64,000 nt of DNA from Rhynchopus sp. YZ270_cl-10 (lineage: Eukaryota > Euglenozoa > Diplonemea > Diplonemida > Diplonemidae), in contig OZ037833.1 of assembly GCA_964035575.1 (NCBI GenBank), positions 1,736,001 through 1,800,000 of the forward strand, written 5' to 3'. A program made the translations under genes and the position numbers. How positions within the stretch are numbered: position 1 is the stretch's first letter; each line of letters opens with the position of its first letter. This document shows, piece by piece, positions 12,432 through 25,102 of the stretch. The notes under the pieces were generated by a model, which worked only from the letters and a program-made list of their open reading frames with translations, did not search any database and was not told the DNA's origin.

Positions 12432-13237
12432 AATCAAACGCTTTGTAAAATAACTGATGGGGCATTTTCCCCTCTCTCTGTGTGTTTGAATATTTTGTCG
12501 AAACAGTTGTTTTGCCACTTTCCACGCAATGTCCACATTTTATTTCTGGGCAATTCGGAAAAAAGGAAAAAAAAAAGGGAGGGGGAGAGGAAGGGGGGTG
12601 GGGGCAACTGCAAGAATGAATGCACACTAAAGCACACACATCGTTACCCACTATCGTTATCGTGCGGGGAACACGCTGGAAAAAATAAGAGAAAATTTGC
12701 GGGGGAAAAAATATAACAGCAAAAAAGAAAAACGTTTTTTTTTTTTTTTTAGATTTTTTTTTTGAATTTTGTTGGAATCCTCCGTATACTACCGCACAAA
12801 CGATTGATACCTTTTTTTTTGAATAAAAAATCACATCAAGCCCCTTGCTAATTTTTTCTCCTTTCAGCTGACGACAATGCTTGAAAAATGTGCCGAAAAA
12901 TTGTATGGGATGGTGTAAAGAAGAAAATAACAAATTTCGTTTTTTCTCCTTACCACCCCACTCCTTCTCAAGCTTGCCGAGCTAAAAGATCAGTATCAAA
13001 AGTCATGCAAAAATGAAGAGAAAAAAAAAAGGCAAAAAAAAGCAAAAAAAAGAAAATATGCCTTCCCGTGCACACACATCTTCAAAAAAAAGTGGGGCAT
13101 CGAAGACGCAAATAACTGGAACCTTCTGGTAGCCCAAGAGGGGGTGGGAATGTTCCAGGCATTGTAGTCTTCTTGCATATGAACAAATAGTCATTCCACA
13201 AGGAACTCGAGCATAAAAAGCAACGTAAAAAAAAAGA

Positions 13238-13265
13238 GGAGAAGTTGAAAGTGCAAACGCCTCAC
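13238..13265 (-). repeat. Dispersed repeat, GAGAAGTTGAAAGTGCAAAC type (plus-strand view)
   Basis: The unit GAGAAGTTGAAAGTGCAAAC followed by GCCTCAC recurs at 34730-34756, 35111-35137, 57989-58017 and 62986-63010, with weaker versions near 7385 and 5948. All show the same plus-strand reading. In minus orientation the unit runs into T-rich DNA, as would suit a Pol III transcript end, but no full promoter is visible. Confidence 0.6.
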
Positions 13266-13346
13266 GGCGAACGCAGGGCACGAGGCCTCGTGGTAGATTG
13301 CAGGCACGTAAAAAAGGCATTTTTTTCTTGAAAAATCGATGACGTG

Positions 13347-14309
13347 TAGGGGTGGCATCAAAACAAAAAACGCGGACAATGTCCGCGTTTTTGGGGGGGG
13401 AGGGGGGGGGGTCTGAAATTCCAGAAAACGCGGACATTTTGGGGTTTTTTTTTCCTCGAAAATTTTTTTCTTCACCGGGGTTGTACACGATTTTGACCAA
13501 AATTTGTAAAAACTCGTCCATTTCGGCAAATTGACCCCACCACAGAACGGACGGATTCCGGAAATGCAAATGCCGGTGTTTTCGGGCAAAATAAAAAATA
13601 CAAGATGCCCGCGTTTTTTTGCAAAATGTACACGTATGGGGCCCTAAAACCCCTGCTACCATGTGCTTCTACAGGCAAACACTTGGACCCCTTTACATTA
13701 CACTGACGGGTTTTGACCAAAACCAAGAACTTGTCCATTTTGGCAAATTGACCCCACCACAGAACGGACGGATTCCGGAAATGCAAATGCCGGTGTTTTT
13801 GCGCATTTTCATGGTTTCGGCATCAGAGAGAGAAAATCTGGGTTGTGGGGTTTACCTTGTCCCCTTTACCTTACACTCATTTTGACCAAAACCAAGAACT
13901 TGGCCATTTCGGCAAATTGACCCCACCACAGTGCGGACAGATTCCGGAAATGCCAATCGCGGCATGTTTTGGGGCTGAAAAATTTTCACCAGAAAATTTT
14001 TTTCAGCAGCATTTTTTGGCCAAAAATGAGCCCCACGTATTAGTGACCGGGCTCATATTTTCAAAAATTTAAGTGGTCAAAAAATTGTCCAATTTTCGAA
14101 ATTGACCCCACCACTTTCTGGACGGATTCCGGAAATGCCAAAAAACTGTGTTTTGGGTCACGAATTTGCACCCCGTCACCCAAAAACCAGCAAAAAATAG
14201 GGGGAAAAAAAACAAAAAATGTCCGCGTTTTGGGGGGGGGAGGGGGGGGTCTGAAATTCCCCAAAAACGCGGACATTGTCCGCGTTTTTTGTTTTGATGC
14301 CACCCCGTA
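13347..14309. mobile_element. Inverted-repeat element, hAT-like ends, about 963 bp
   Basis: Left end TAGGGGTGGCATCAAAAC and right end, reversed, TACGGGGTGGCATCAAAAC share about 45 bp including a palindrome with arms AACGCGGAC/GTCCGCGTT (13365-13392 and 14263-14290). Between the palindrome and a second CGCGGACATT copy sits a G-run cassette ending GTCTGAAATTCC; it lies in opposite orientation relative to the two termini. The interior holds four direct copies of the ATTGACCCCACCACAG module (about 13491-13575, 13713-13800, 13880-13960, 14076-14150). No clean 8-bp target duplication was found, so the outer limits are less sure than for the other elements. No coding capacity is seen. Confidence 0.65.
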
Positions 14310-14664
14310 GACACCTCGCTTTTTTTCTCGTGTGAACTCCACGCATTTTTTTTTCTAAGCCCCACAGTGCTTCCTCTGTGCTTAGCGCACCTGCAAACAA
14401 AAAAGAAAAGAAAATAAAAAGGCCACGCAAAAAAAGCAAACAAAAAAATCAAAGCCACTCATGTTATCCATACCTCTATTTTGTACTTTTTTTTTCTTTC
14501 TTTCCCTGTTTATTGGCACATTTTGGTGTGTATTTTTTTTTCTTTTTATTTTTGAACACCGACCCACTCTCCCAGCTTCCCTCCCCCCCCTCATTGAGGT
14601 ATTCAATTCGGAACGGTTTATCGGAAGCGCATGCTTCACTGTTTTTGATCATGTCATTTTTCTA

Positions 14665-17600
14665 TCAGACTGCGCCGGTTAGCAGCAGGTCGGCAGCCTT
14701 TTGCGCATCGCCACCGCTCTGCTTGAGCGCCTTTATCGATTTGTCTCTGGTGAACCCCATCGATACAAAGCGGGTAATCTGTGAAAACAAAAATAGACGA
14801 AAGAAGAAAAACAAAAAATGAGAACCACAAAAAATTCTGGATTTTTTCGTCTCGTTGTAAAAAATTGGAAAGGAAGGACTTACCACGTCTTCTGAGGGTG
14901 CTGCAGACGCTGACGAGCGTGAGGATGATTGGGTGGATTGGCGGCTGTGTGTGCCCGCGGGGAGTTTAGAGGACGCGGCAGGAGCAGGGCTTTTGACGCC
15001 GAGGGCGGGCATAGGGCCTTTGGAGTAGGCACCACCTCTGGGTGGTCCAGGGGCAGGTGCCCTCTGTGTGGGTTGCTTCAGGCCAATGGCCGCAAAGCGC
15101 GCGACCACAGCCGGGTCGGGGTTCTTGCCCTTGCAAGTGGCAACACATTTGTAACCCGCGGAGCGCTGCTCCAGAGGACGGTCGGTTCTCCCACAAACAC
15201 AACACCACTTTACCTGATCTTCGGAGCCTCCACCGCTCGGTGCAGGCGGTGCAGGTGCGGCGATATGCGACGACGACGACGACGCAGGGCGGTGCGTCGA
15301 GCGGATGGTCACATCCTGGTTCGCGTACTTCCCGTGCAGGTGGCCCTCCAAATCGCGCTTGATGTCGTTCGCTGCCTGCTCCAGGGCCTGCATGTCTTTT
15401 TCTGTGGTGGGTGGAGGTGTTGGAGGGAAGAGGGGAAAGAGACATACTGAGCTCGGCCTCGTCCCGCCCGCCTGCCCCCATGAGCAGGTTGAGACGCTGG
15501 TTCACGACCCATTTGCTCTGTTGCTGCAGAAGCACTGCGGCAAGGCCGTCGCGCTCTTCGGTGGAGAAGCCCATGCGTGACATTTGCTCCTGATGGTGGT
15601 GGAGTGGTATGTGGAGTGGAGTGGGGTGGTGGGGTGACATACAGGTGTGAGTGCGTAAAGCTTTTCGCGCTCTGTGATGCCCTGCTTGATGAGCTCCTCC
15701 TGTGTGGTGGGGCGGAGCTTGGCCTGGTCAAAGAGGGCCTTGACGTTCAAAGGCAGTGCGCCTGCCACCAGCTGCTTCTGGATGTCGAGAAGGAAGCTCG
15801 TGCACTGCTGCTCGCTGCTTGCGTTCTCAACAATGTTGAGGATAACGGGGAGGTCGAAGTGGGGGAACAGGTTGCACATCTTCGTGAAGATCGCACCCTT
15901 CTGGTTGCCAAGGGTGGTTGCGTTGTTCTCCACCTCGCCACGCTCACGACGCTTCTTACCCTGTTCTGCGTCCTTCTTCATCTCCTCCTCACGCTGCTTC
16001 CGGCGTCTCTCCTCCTCTGCCTTGCGCTTCTTAAACTCACGTGCCCACTTGATCAGGAACGGGAAGCAGCGGGGCAAGAGACGGCGGATCTTCCTGTTCC
16101 TGTTGATCTCAAGTCCCTCGTTCACCTTGGCCTTGCTGAACACCTTGGTGTGTCCAATGTCGAAGTTCGGCTTCTTCGCAGACAACACCATGCACCAGAA
16201 GTCCGCAATCTCCCTGCACACAGCCTTCAGGTCGCCCTCTGCAGGGTGCTTCCCGGAAGGGTACTTCTTCTTCACACTCTTCGGCGCGATGATGCGGTAA
16301 CGCATCCAGAAGTCGTGGTGCAGCTGACGGACGGGGTATCCCGCACGCTTCATGATGATGGTCTCGATCACACCCGCACTGGTCAGCTGGGTCATGACGT
16401 ATCCGTTGTCAAGGAATCCAGGCTTGTTCTGGGGGTTCGGCTTCACGGTACGGATGAAGTGAGAGTCGGTGCTGTTCAGCTCGGTCTTGAGGGATTCGAG
16501 CTGCTGCTTGAACTTGGAGCTGACGGTGGGCTTCTTCTGTCCCTGCTTCTCCTCGATGATGGGTCCAAGAAGGCCGGCGACAAACTGGCACGTAGAGGCG
16601 TTGCATGCGTTACGCATGTCATCCTTCAGGGTGTCGGAGTTCTTCTCGAGCCATCCCTTCGTCATGTAGGTCACGCTTGCGGCGTAGTGGTTCACCCCAA
16701 AGCGGTCAGGAACGCTTGCCCTCGGCTTGATGAAGTACTTGTTGCTCCCGTGCGAACCCCATGTCTTCTCGGTGAACTGGTCGTCAGTTCCGAGACGGAA
16801 CGCGCATTCAGCGTCAAGCAGAGACATAACACCACCCTTGGACTGAAGCATGTCCAGGCAGGGCTGGTTGTCAGGGTAGTCAACAATGGGACACTTGATG
16901 CCCTCAGCCTCGCACTCCTCGCTGTCCATGATGAAGGTGTACTTGTTGTAATGGTTTTGCAGGGACTCGTTGGTGAAGTTGATGCAGAACTGCTCGAAGC
17001 TGTTCATTTTGAAGTTCTCAAAACCGAAGATATCGAGCAGACCAATGTAACGCACCTCCGGCGGCATCGTCTTCGGGTCAGGTGCGATGATCTTGTTCAG
17101 CTTGTTCACAAGCCAGTCGAACATGCCAGAGTACAGTGCTTTTGACACGGCATCACGCATGTCCATGGCTTCTGAGACGTCGGCCATCTGGGTCATGATC
17201 TTTGTCCTCGTCTTGATGAGAAGCGCCTCCTTGAACTTGTCGTTGTTCACCTTCAGCAGGTCGGACACAACCTTCACAACATCGGGGTTTGCGATCTTCG
17301 CCTTGCCAGTTCCGTCGTCATGAACGTAGTTCACGTTCTGCAGGTTCAGGATGGCACCCAGCACACGGAAGATACGGTCAACCTCCTCGTCGGTGATACC
17401 AGTGTCTCTGAACGCGTTCATCAGGTTCTTGAACTCCACGTTGTCGTCGGTCACACGTCCGTTCATCTCACGGATGAATTGGTTACCCTTGCTGAGGGAG
17501 GCATAGTGCTTGGCTTCGGTCAGGTTTCCGTACTTCTTCTTCTGCTCGGGGGTCATTCCTGCGAGGATCTCGTAGAACACGTGGTATCCACGCTCTCCCT

Positions 17601-18357
17601 CGTTCTGGGTCACGATACGCGACTTCTCCAGCAGGTAGTGAACCATCTCTGCGCCAATCAGGATGCCCGACCCTTTGTCGAAGAACAGCTTGATGTACTT
17701 ACCGAAACGCGACGAGTTGTCGTTTCTGCTTGTCTTGGCGTTACCGAAGGATTCCAGAATAGGGTTCGATGCCTTCAATCTCTTGTTCACTCCCTCGGCG
17801 AGCGACTTCTGGACATTGGTGCAGGAGTTGGCAGACGACATCATACCGAGGTAATCAATCATGGTCTTGGCGGTCTCGGTCTTACCGGCACCAGACTCTC
17901 CGGACACAAGGATGGACTGGTTCTTGCAGTCCATGACAACAATCTTCTTGTAGGCCTTGTGCGCGACCTCCCAGGTGTGCGGGCACTCCCACTTGCCCTC
18001 AGTGTGGGGCTTCATCCGGTCCATGTGGTTGTACTCCTTGGCCTGGAAAGGGTTGATGGAGATGATGATCTCACCCATGCGTGTGTACATCATGCCGGAC
18101 TGTTCGTACCGACCTTTCAAGCACCAGAGCAGGGTGGACTGGTGAAGATCTCCCATCTGGAAGAGGTCGTCGAAGGATTTATCGTACGAGCCTTCGGTGT
18201 GGCGGTGGATCTCGTCCGGCGTCATCTTGAACTCCTGCCCTTTATCCTCGATCTTCACAGCTTTGCTGGTGAACTCAACAATCGCACCAATGGACCACCC
18301 ATTCTCTGCGTTCTGGTAGAACACCTTCTCGCCAGGTCTGAAGATTTCTTTCGACAT
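14665..18357 (-). CDS. Myosin with CUE-like and UBA tail domains and a Cys-cluster (paralogue A)
   Basis: Four exons give 1162 residues; introns are 15590-15642, 15402-15447 (both GTATGT) and 14779-14883 (GTAAGT). Residues 5-55 are an SH3-like N-domain. The motor follows with P-loop GESGAGKT (153-160), switch I NDNSSRFGKYI, switch II DIFGFENF, actin-side FIRTVKPNPQNKPGF and converter GHTKVFSKAK, all intact, so an active actin motor is expected. A basic helical neck leads to a CUE-like segment (CNLFPHFDLPVILNIVEN), a UBA-like segment (EQMSRMGFSTEERDGLAAVL), a Cys cluster (WCCVCG...CVATC), a Pro/Ser-rich linker and a final UBA (RFVSMGFTRDKSIKALKQ). C-terminal UBA pairs are known from kinetoplastid myosin XXI; class assignment here is inference. 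A paralogue lies next upstream. Confidence 0.92.
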
Positions 18358-21063
18358 TTTCTTTTTTTTCTCCCTCTCCCTCTCTCTCTCTCTTCACTTA
18401 GTGTACTGGTTGCTGTTGGGGGTGGTGGTGTGGTTTGGGGGGGGATGGAGTATCATACAACCCCCTCGCATTCGCATCGCAAAAAAACAATTTGAAATCC
18501 AACAGCCCTCTCGTGAACAGTGCACATTGTTGGGGAGGACCCCAACCCATGCAGTCCTACATCCATTTCGAGGTGGACATCTGATATACCCGACCACTTC
18601 CTCTCATCAGTCAGATGAACGGGAATCCTTTGGAAACCAACACGAAGACGATGTGCAGCTGTTGAACCATCTGAGGTGGGGGAAGCAAAACGATATCGGC
18701 TATTTTTTGTTTTTTGTTTTTTTATTCCCAAAACACTTCGGGGGGTTTTTTTATTTTTGTCCTTTTCCTTTGGAAGGGGACTCTGCTTTTGTTGGAATGT
18801 CGTGGGGAGGGGGGGAGGGGGGGTACGGAGCTTTCTCTCCTTTTTGCCTCTGGCTTTTTCTCCCCCAAAAAAAAAAAAAAATCAATAAAAAAAAAGGTTT
18901 TTTTTTTTTAAATAAGGCGTACAAAACAAAGCAATATATCATCAAAAGAGGGGGGGGTCGGACACTTCACCTAATCTGTCCACTCCATCCGCTGTTGGCG
19001 TTGAGCAAAAAAAAATTGGATATATTTTTATTGAAACCTTTTTGATTACGTTCGTTTCTTCTTTTTTTAAAAGCCCAGGCGTGTTTTCTTTTTTTTTAAT
19101 TTTCCTCCCACTCCCATATGTTGCTGTGTTGTAGGTTTTGTGGTCTCTCAGCAAAAAAAAAAAAAAGTAATGAAGTAAAAGACTCAAAAGGTTATTGCCC
19201 TCTTGTTACACTATATTCCTATTGTATCCGAGCGACTTCCCTCAATTTCAAATCTCTCTCTTTGTCCCATATTGTTACCCTTTTTTTGTTTTTTTTTTTG
19301 CTTTTTTATTTGTTTTTTTTTGCCAAGAAACACACTGCTATCTTTTTCGTATGTTGGTATACACACGACGAAAGAAGCCAAACAGACAAGGGAGAACGAG
19401 ATGAATTTTTATCTCATTTTTTTTATAGCATAGAATCACCAGTCAGACTGGTGCTGTACTATTTTTTTTACTGCTTGTAGGGGGGAGGGAGTGTGGGGGA
19501 GGGAAAGGGGAGGCAAAAAAAGTGTTGACAAAACAACATTTTATTTCATTTGTGGTAAACGAAAAAAATATTGTCAAGTCTCCTCCTGGGGGGGGGGGGG
19601 GAAATGTTTTTTATGTGGGTCCTTTCTGTCAGGATTTTTTTTTTGTTTTTGTTACAAATGTATCAAGATAAGATCAATTGTCATGTTTTTTGTTGTCTTG
19701 ACAATCACCCACCAAGGTGGGTTCATGCGTTCAACATTTTTTTTTTTGAAAATTTTTTTAGAAAGGCAAAAAAAAGAGAAAAAAATAGTACCCAATAAGA
19801 GTACTAAGTCAGTGTTGCCTGGAAATTCCAGCGGAAAGACAGGGAGGCCCTGCTATTTTGTTTTTCTTTGAGTGGACGTCATTGGGAAAAAAAAGTTGAA
19901 TCCACAACCTAGTTTTAAAAAAAAATGTGGGGGTCTGAATAATGTGAACACCTTGTATAGATGCCACATTAAAACAGTAAAATTTGATGCGTGAGCCTCT
20001 CACTTATGAGCTTTGAACACACACACACAACCAAAAAAAAAAAAAGAAAATAAAAAAAGGATACATGGGTGATGGGTAATGGGGGAAGAAGGTGGCCAAA
20101 AAAATAGGGGGAAAACACCAGAAAACAAAGTCTCAAAAATAGGAATAATAAGAAACAGAAGACATAGATTCCCGTTTTTTGCCCCCCCTCATCTCTCCAT
20201 ATGCGATTCAATAAAGAGGATTTGTTACTAAAAAAAAGATGGTCACCATCCGTTCGACTAAAAAACCGAGTGGAAAAAAAAAAAACCATTACAGTTTGTT
20301 AAAGGGGTGGTTCCATGACGAAATGCTGGGTACTCTTTTTTTATTGAACAAAAAAAAAAATAATCATGAATGCGTGAGTTCTGGGAAAAAAAAAACAGAC
20401 TTTTCCTAGTGTAAGAGAGAGGGGGTTTGAAAAAACGATAGGCTGTGTTTCTATCTTTTATTCCCTTTGCTTGTCAAGACACTGGCGTAAAAAAGAGAAT
20501 TTGGCCTCAACGAACAGAGAATAAAACATCAAAAAAAGCAAAAACACAGTCAAAAAAATGAAAGGAAAATAAAAGGAACGAAGCAATGGCTAAAATCAGG
20601 AAGGGGAAAGTTGGGGGGGAGTGGGGCAAATCGTGACACGTAAAAAAAAAAAAAATACCCTTTTTTTTTTTATTCGAACGTTTGCTATGTGTTTTTTTTG
20701 TTAACAGGGACCCCCCTGCCTCAAAAAAAAAATGGAAAAAAAAATAACCCCACCCAACCATCTTTCTTCGTCCCCTTTAAAAAAAAAAAAAACTTTAACT
20801 CCATTTGTCTTTCCCCTTCATAAAGGGGGCAATTCTTTTGAACAAAATCAACGCAATTCGCAAATAAAAAAAAAAACAAAAACAATTCTTTTTCGGAACT
20901 TGGAACTTATCCCTTCCCCACCAACATTAGTTTTTCTCCCTCCTCACCAATGTTTGAAGACTCGCATAGTCCCCCCCTTTCTCCTCCTTTAGCGTTTTGA
21001 GACGTAGGTTTCAAAATTGCCTAGAGAAGAAGATGATGAAGGAGGAGGATCTGGGTGTGCAGC
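18358..21063. other. Spacer between the two myosin genes
   Basis: About 2.7 kb of very low-complexity DNA with A, T and G runs. The only recognisable item is the 110-bp repeat at 18489-18600 shared with 57383-57500. A degenerate GAGCCTCTCACTTATGAGC unit is at about 19990. No gene is seen. Confidence 0.5.
18489..18600 (-). repeat. 110-bp dispersed repeat, copy 1
   Basis: It starts with the AGCCCTCTCGTGAACAGTG form of the TACAAAGCCCTCTCGTGGCA repeat and continues through GGACCCCAACCCATGCAGTC and ACATCCATTTCGAGG to CATCTGATA. The same order is found at 57383-57500. Shorter versions that keep only the first part are at 6395-6427, 29116-29153 and 34628-34667. Confidence 0.75.
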
Positions 21064-24000
21064 TTAGGCCGTGGCTCCAGCGTTGAGGAAGAGGTCGCAG
21101 GCCTTAAGGGGGTCGTTGTGGGCTCTCTTCATGACCTTGAGCACCTTGTCACGGCCGTATCCCATCGACACGAAACGCGCAACCTGGAAAAGAAGAAAGA
21201 ACAATGTGTACCAATTTTGTATCATGATAATAAAAAACCTAAGCCTCTCTTGCTTAGTCAATCTTTTGGTATTCTTAGCACAGAGTATGAGCTCTATAAA
21301 AGGGTTGTCAGGTATACCCCAGAATTAAAGAGATACCGTTGAGCCTCAGACTCTTTTTGGTTTTTTGTAGTATCGACAATGTCCGACCACAAAGTCGCCA
21401 GAAGGCTAATGAAATTTCAAAGGTTACAGATGCATTATGAAATTCCCCCCCCTTTTTTTTTTGAATAATTGCTGCGTGTTTAGAGCTCCACGCATTTTTT
21501 TTTGATGTCACCAAAACTAAACGACAGTATGGCAGTGTCCCTTTGATAGGAGCCAAAAAAAAAATGCTCCCCTTGTTGCATACCTGCTCCTCCGGCGGGG
21601 GTGCCACCTTACGGGTCGAGCGCATGGAGATGTCCTGGCCGACGAACTTTCCGGCCATGTGTCCCTCAACGTCACGCTGGATCTCCTGCGCGGCCTTGTC
21701 GAGGATGTCAAGGTCTCCCCCTGTGGGTGTGGTGCGGTGTGGTGTACGTAGGACAGCATAGAGAGAGGTGATTACGTAGCAGTACATAGGGGAAGGGGGA
21801 CAGCCTTTGACAAGCGTTGATAGGCAGTATCAAGGAAGTTGCAGGGTGTTTGATTGGGGGGGATCTCGTAGAAAATGTGGAAATGAAACGATGATCGAGA
21901 ATTTTGTCTCCTTCCGATTCCACCCCGTGGAGTATGTCGTGTGTTGTGTGTTTTGCCATACTGATGTGCTCGTCGTCACGGTCGCCAAGACCCATGAGCA
22001 GGTTCAGACGCTGGTTGATGACCCACTGCGACTGCTGGTGGAGCAGGACGGAGGCAAGGTTGTCACGGTCGACGTCCGAGAACTTCATCTTGCGCATTTG
22101 GTCCTGTGGGGTAAAAGGTGGTGGTGGTGGTGGAATGGGTGCTTGATTCATACCATGCGGAGGGTGTACAGCTTGTCGCGTGTGTCGAAGCCCTCCTTGG
22201 TGAGCAGGTCGCGTGTGGATGTGCTCAGCTTCGCCTCGTCGTAGATCTTCTTGAGGTTCAGGGGCAGGTTGTCAGCAACGTGCTGCTTCTGGATCTCGAG
22301 GAGGAAGCGCTGGCAGTCCTGCTCGGTCTCGGTGTTCTCAACAATGTTGAGGATGATGGCCAGGTCGAAGTGGGGGAACAGGTTGCACATCTTGCTGAAG
22401 GTGGCTCCCTTCTCCGGTCCCAGCGAGTCCTCAGTGCAGACACCGATGGCACCACCGCTCTTACCCTTCTTAATGGCCTCCGGGCGGGGCTTCTGTGCCG
22501 CCAGCCTCTGTGCCTCCTGCTTCTCCTCCTTCAGGATAGCCTCACGCTCCTTCCTCTCCTTGAAGTCGATCAGCCACTTGATCAGGAACGGGTAGCAGCG
22601 GGGCAAGAGACGGCGGATCTTCCTGTTACGGCAGATCTCAAGTCCCTCGTTCACCTTGGCCTTGCTGAACACCTTGGTGTGTCCAATGTCGTAGTTAGGC
22701 TTGGGTGCGTGGAGGACCATGCACCAGAACTCGGCGATCTTTCCACACACCTCCTTGATCTCGGAGTCGGACGGGTGAGTACCGGCAGGGAACCTGTCCT
22801 TAATCTCCTTCGGCGCGATGATGCGGTAACGCAGCCAGAAGTCACGGTGGATCTGACGGACGGGGTATCCCGCACGCTTCATGATGATGGTCTCGATCAC
22901 ACCCGCACTGGTCAGCTGGGTCATGACGTATCCGTTGTCAAGGAATCCAGGCTTGTTCTGGGGGTTCGGCTTCACGGTACGGATGAAGTGAGAGTCGGTG
23001 CTGTTCAGCTCGGTCTTGAGCTCCTCAAGCTGCTGCCTGAACTTGGAGCTGACGGTGGGCTTCTTCTGTCCCTGCTTCTCCTCGATGATGGGTCCAAGAA
23101 GGCCGGCGACGAACGGGCATCCAGAGCCGTTGCATGCGTTACGCATGTCATCCTTCAGGGTGTCGGAGTTCTTCTCGAGCCATCCCTGGGTCATGTACGT
23201 CACGCTTGCGGCGTAGTGGTTCACCCCAAAGCGGTCAGTGACACTGCCTCTCGGCTTGACGAAGTACTTCGAGTCTCCGTGGGTGTCCCATGCCTTCTGG
23301 GTGAACTGACCGTCAGTTCCGAGACGGAACGCGCACTCAGCGTCAAGCTGGGGCATAACACCACCCTTGGACTGAAGCATGTCCAGGCAGGGCTGGTTGT
23401 CAGGGTACTCGACGATGGGACACTTGATGCCCTCAGCCTCGCACTCCTCGCTGTCCATGATGAAGGTGTACTTGTTGTAATGGTTTTGCAGGGACTCGTT
23501 GGTGTAGTTGATGCAGAACTGCTCGAAGCTGTTGATCTTGAAGTTCTCGAATCCGAAGATATCGAGCAGACCAATGTAACGCACGTCCCTCGGCATGTTC
23601 TTGGAGTCAGGTGCGATGATGACGTTCAGCTTGCCCACAAGCCAGTCGAACACTCCAGAGTACAGACCCTTCGACACGGCATCACGCATGTCGTTCGCCT
23701 CGGTGACATCGGCCATCTGGGTCATGATGTTCGTGCGCGTCTTGACGAGAAGTCCCTCGACGAACTTGTCGTAGTCCACCTTCAGCAGGTCTGCCACAAC
23801 ATGCACGAGATCGGGGTTTGCGATCTTCGCCTTGCCAGACGACTCGTCGGTCTCGTAGTTCACGTTCTGCAGGTTCAGGATGGCACCCAGCACACGGAAG
23901 ATACGGTCAACCTCCTCGTCGGTGATACCAGTGTCTCTGAACGCGTTCATCAGGTTCTTGAACTCTCCGTCGTCCTGGGTCACACGTCCGTTCATCTCAC

Positions 24001-24883
24001 GGAGGTACTGGTTACCCTTGTTCAGGGAGTTGTAGTCCTTGGCCTCGGTCAGGTTTCCGTACTTCTTCTTCTGCTCGGGGGTCATTCCTGCGAGGATCTC
24101 GTAGAACACGTGGTATCCACGCTCTCCCTCGTTCTGGGTCACGATACGCGACTTCTCCAGCAGGTAGTGAACCATCTGGGCACCGATCAGGATACCAGAG
24201 TCCTTGTCGAAGAACAGCTTGATGTACTTACCGAAACGCGACGAGTTGTCGTTACGCATCGTCTTGGCGTTACCGAAGGATTCCAGAATAGGGTTCGATG
24301 CCTTCAATCTCTTGTTCACTCCCTCGGCGAGCGACTTCTGGACGCTGGTGCAGGAGTTGGCGGTGGACATCTTACCGAGGTAGTCGATCAGGGTCTTGGC
24401 GGTCTCGGTCTTACCGGCACCAGACTCTCCGGACACAAGGATGGACTGGTTGCGACGGTCCATGATGATGATCTTCTTGTAGGCCTTGTGCGCGACCTCC
24501 CAGGTGTGCGGGCACTCCCACTTGCCCTCAGTGTGGGGCTGCATGCGGTCCATGTGGTTGTACTCCTTGGCCTGGAAAGGGTTGATGGAGATGATGATCT
24601 CACCCATGCGTGTGTACATCATGCCGGACTCCTCGTACCTGCCCTTCAGGCAGTACAGCAGGGTGGACTGGTGAAGATCTCCCATCTGGAAGAGGTCGTC
24701 GTAGGACTTGTCGTAGGCTCCATCGGTGTGGTTGTGCACGTTGTCCTTCAGCACCTTGTGCTCCTTGCCGTTGTCCTCGACAACGACCTTATCACCGTAC
24801 GTCACAAGAGTTCCGACTGCCCATCCTGTCTCAGCGTTCAGGTAAAAGATCTTATTACCCGGTCTGTAGATTTCATTCGACAT
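21064..24883 (-). CDS. Myosin with UBA-type tail (paralogue B)
   Basis: Four exons give 1042 residues; introns are 22104-22153 (GTATGA), 21721-21961 (GTATGG) and 21184-21583 (GTATGC). The motor matches paralogue A closely, with GESGAGKT, NDNSSRFGKYI, DIFGFENF, FIRTVKPNPQNKPGF and GHTKVFSKAK all present. The tail has a CUE-like segment (CNLFPHFDLAIILNIVEN), a UBA-like segment (DQMRKMKFSDVDRDNLASVL) and a terminal UBA (RFVSMGYGRDKVLKVMKRAH). It lacks the Cys cluster and the long Ser/Pro linker of paralogue A, which accounts for most of the 120-residue difference. Intron positions match A, so the pair arose by tandem duplication after the introns were in place. Intron 3 has grown to 400 bp and holds a GCTTAGTCA repeat (21231-21261). 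Transport or membrane-anchoring on actin with ubiquitin-linked cargo is inference. Confidence 0.92.
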
Positions 24884-25102
24884 TTTTAGGGGATGTTCCT
24901 TTTCCTGTTTCTGTTGGGGGTGTGGTGTTTTGATGGGTAAGGGGGAGAGTCATTCACAGAGGAAAAGAGACAGGGTGTGGGTGGGGGTGGGGGTGGGGTG
25001 GGCACTTTGTTTTTTATTCCTCGGCCGGTCCTATGATAAAACCGCACCCCATTTTTTTTAGCCTCCCAGTTTCATCTTCGCTTCATGATTTCGGACGTTG
25101 TT

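Larger units (their letters stand above)
11229..13346. other. Spacer, no gene seen
   Basis: Low-complexity DNA with long A/T runs. It holds the short direct repeat listed at 12274-12431, a degenerate CTTGTCACC repeat near 11848, a hairpin repeat at 13057-13080 and a GAAGTTGAAAGTGCAAACGC repeat at 13238-13265. A 177-codon minus frame at 12400-12933 is mostly Lys/Phe homopolymer and is not credited. Confidence 0.5.

Noticed and set aside
12400-12933. A 177-codon minus-strand frame
   Set aside because: The translation is dominated by Lys, Phe and Pro runs from homopolymers and has no domain-like part.
13339-14317. An 8-bp target duplication for the 13.3-14.3 kb element
   Set aside because: The flanking octamers ATGACGTG and GACACCTC do not match, and shifting the ends yields at most GTAG. 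I left the element without a duplication.
22118-24889. A 923-codon open frame on the plus strand opposite myosin B, and similar ones opposite myosin A, the phosphatase and the secreted protein
   Set aside because: These are antisense shadows caused by strong third-position GC bias. The minus-strand readings have intact catalytic motifs and spliced domains.
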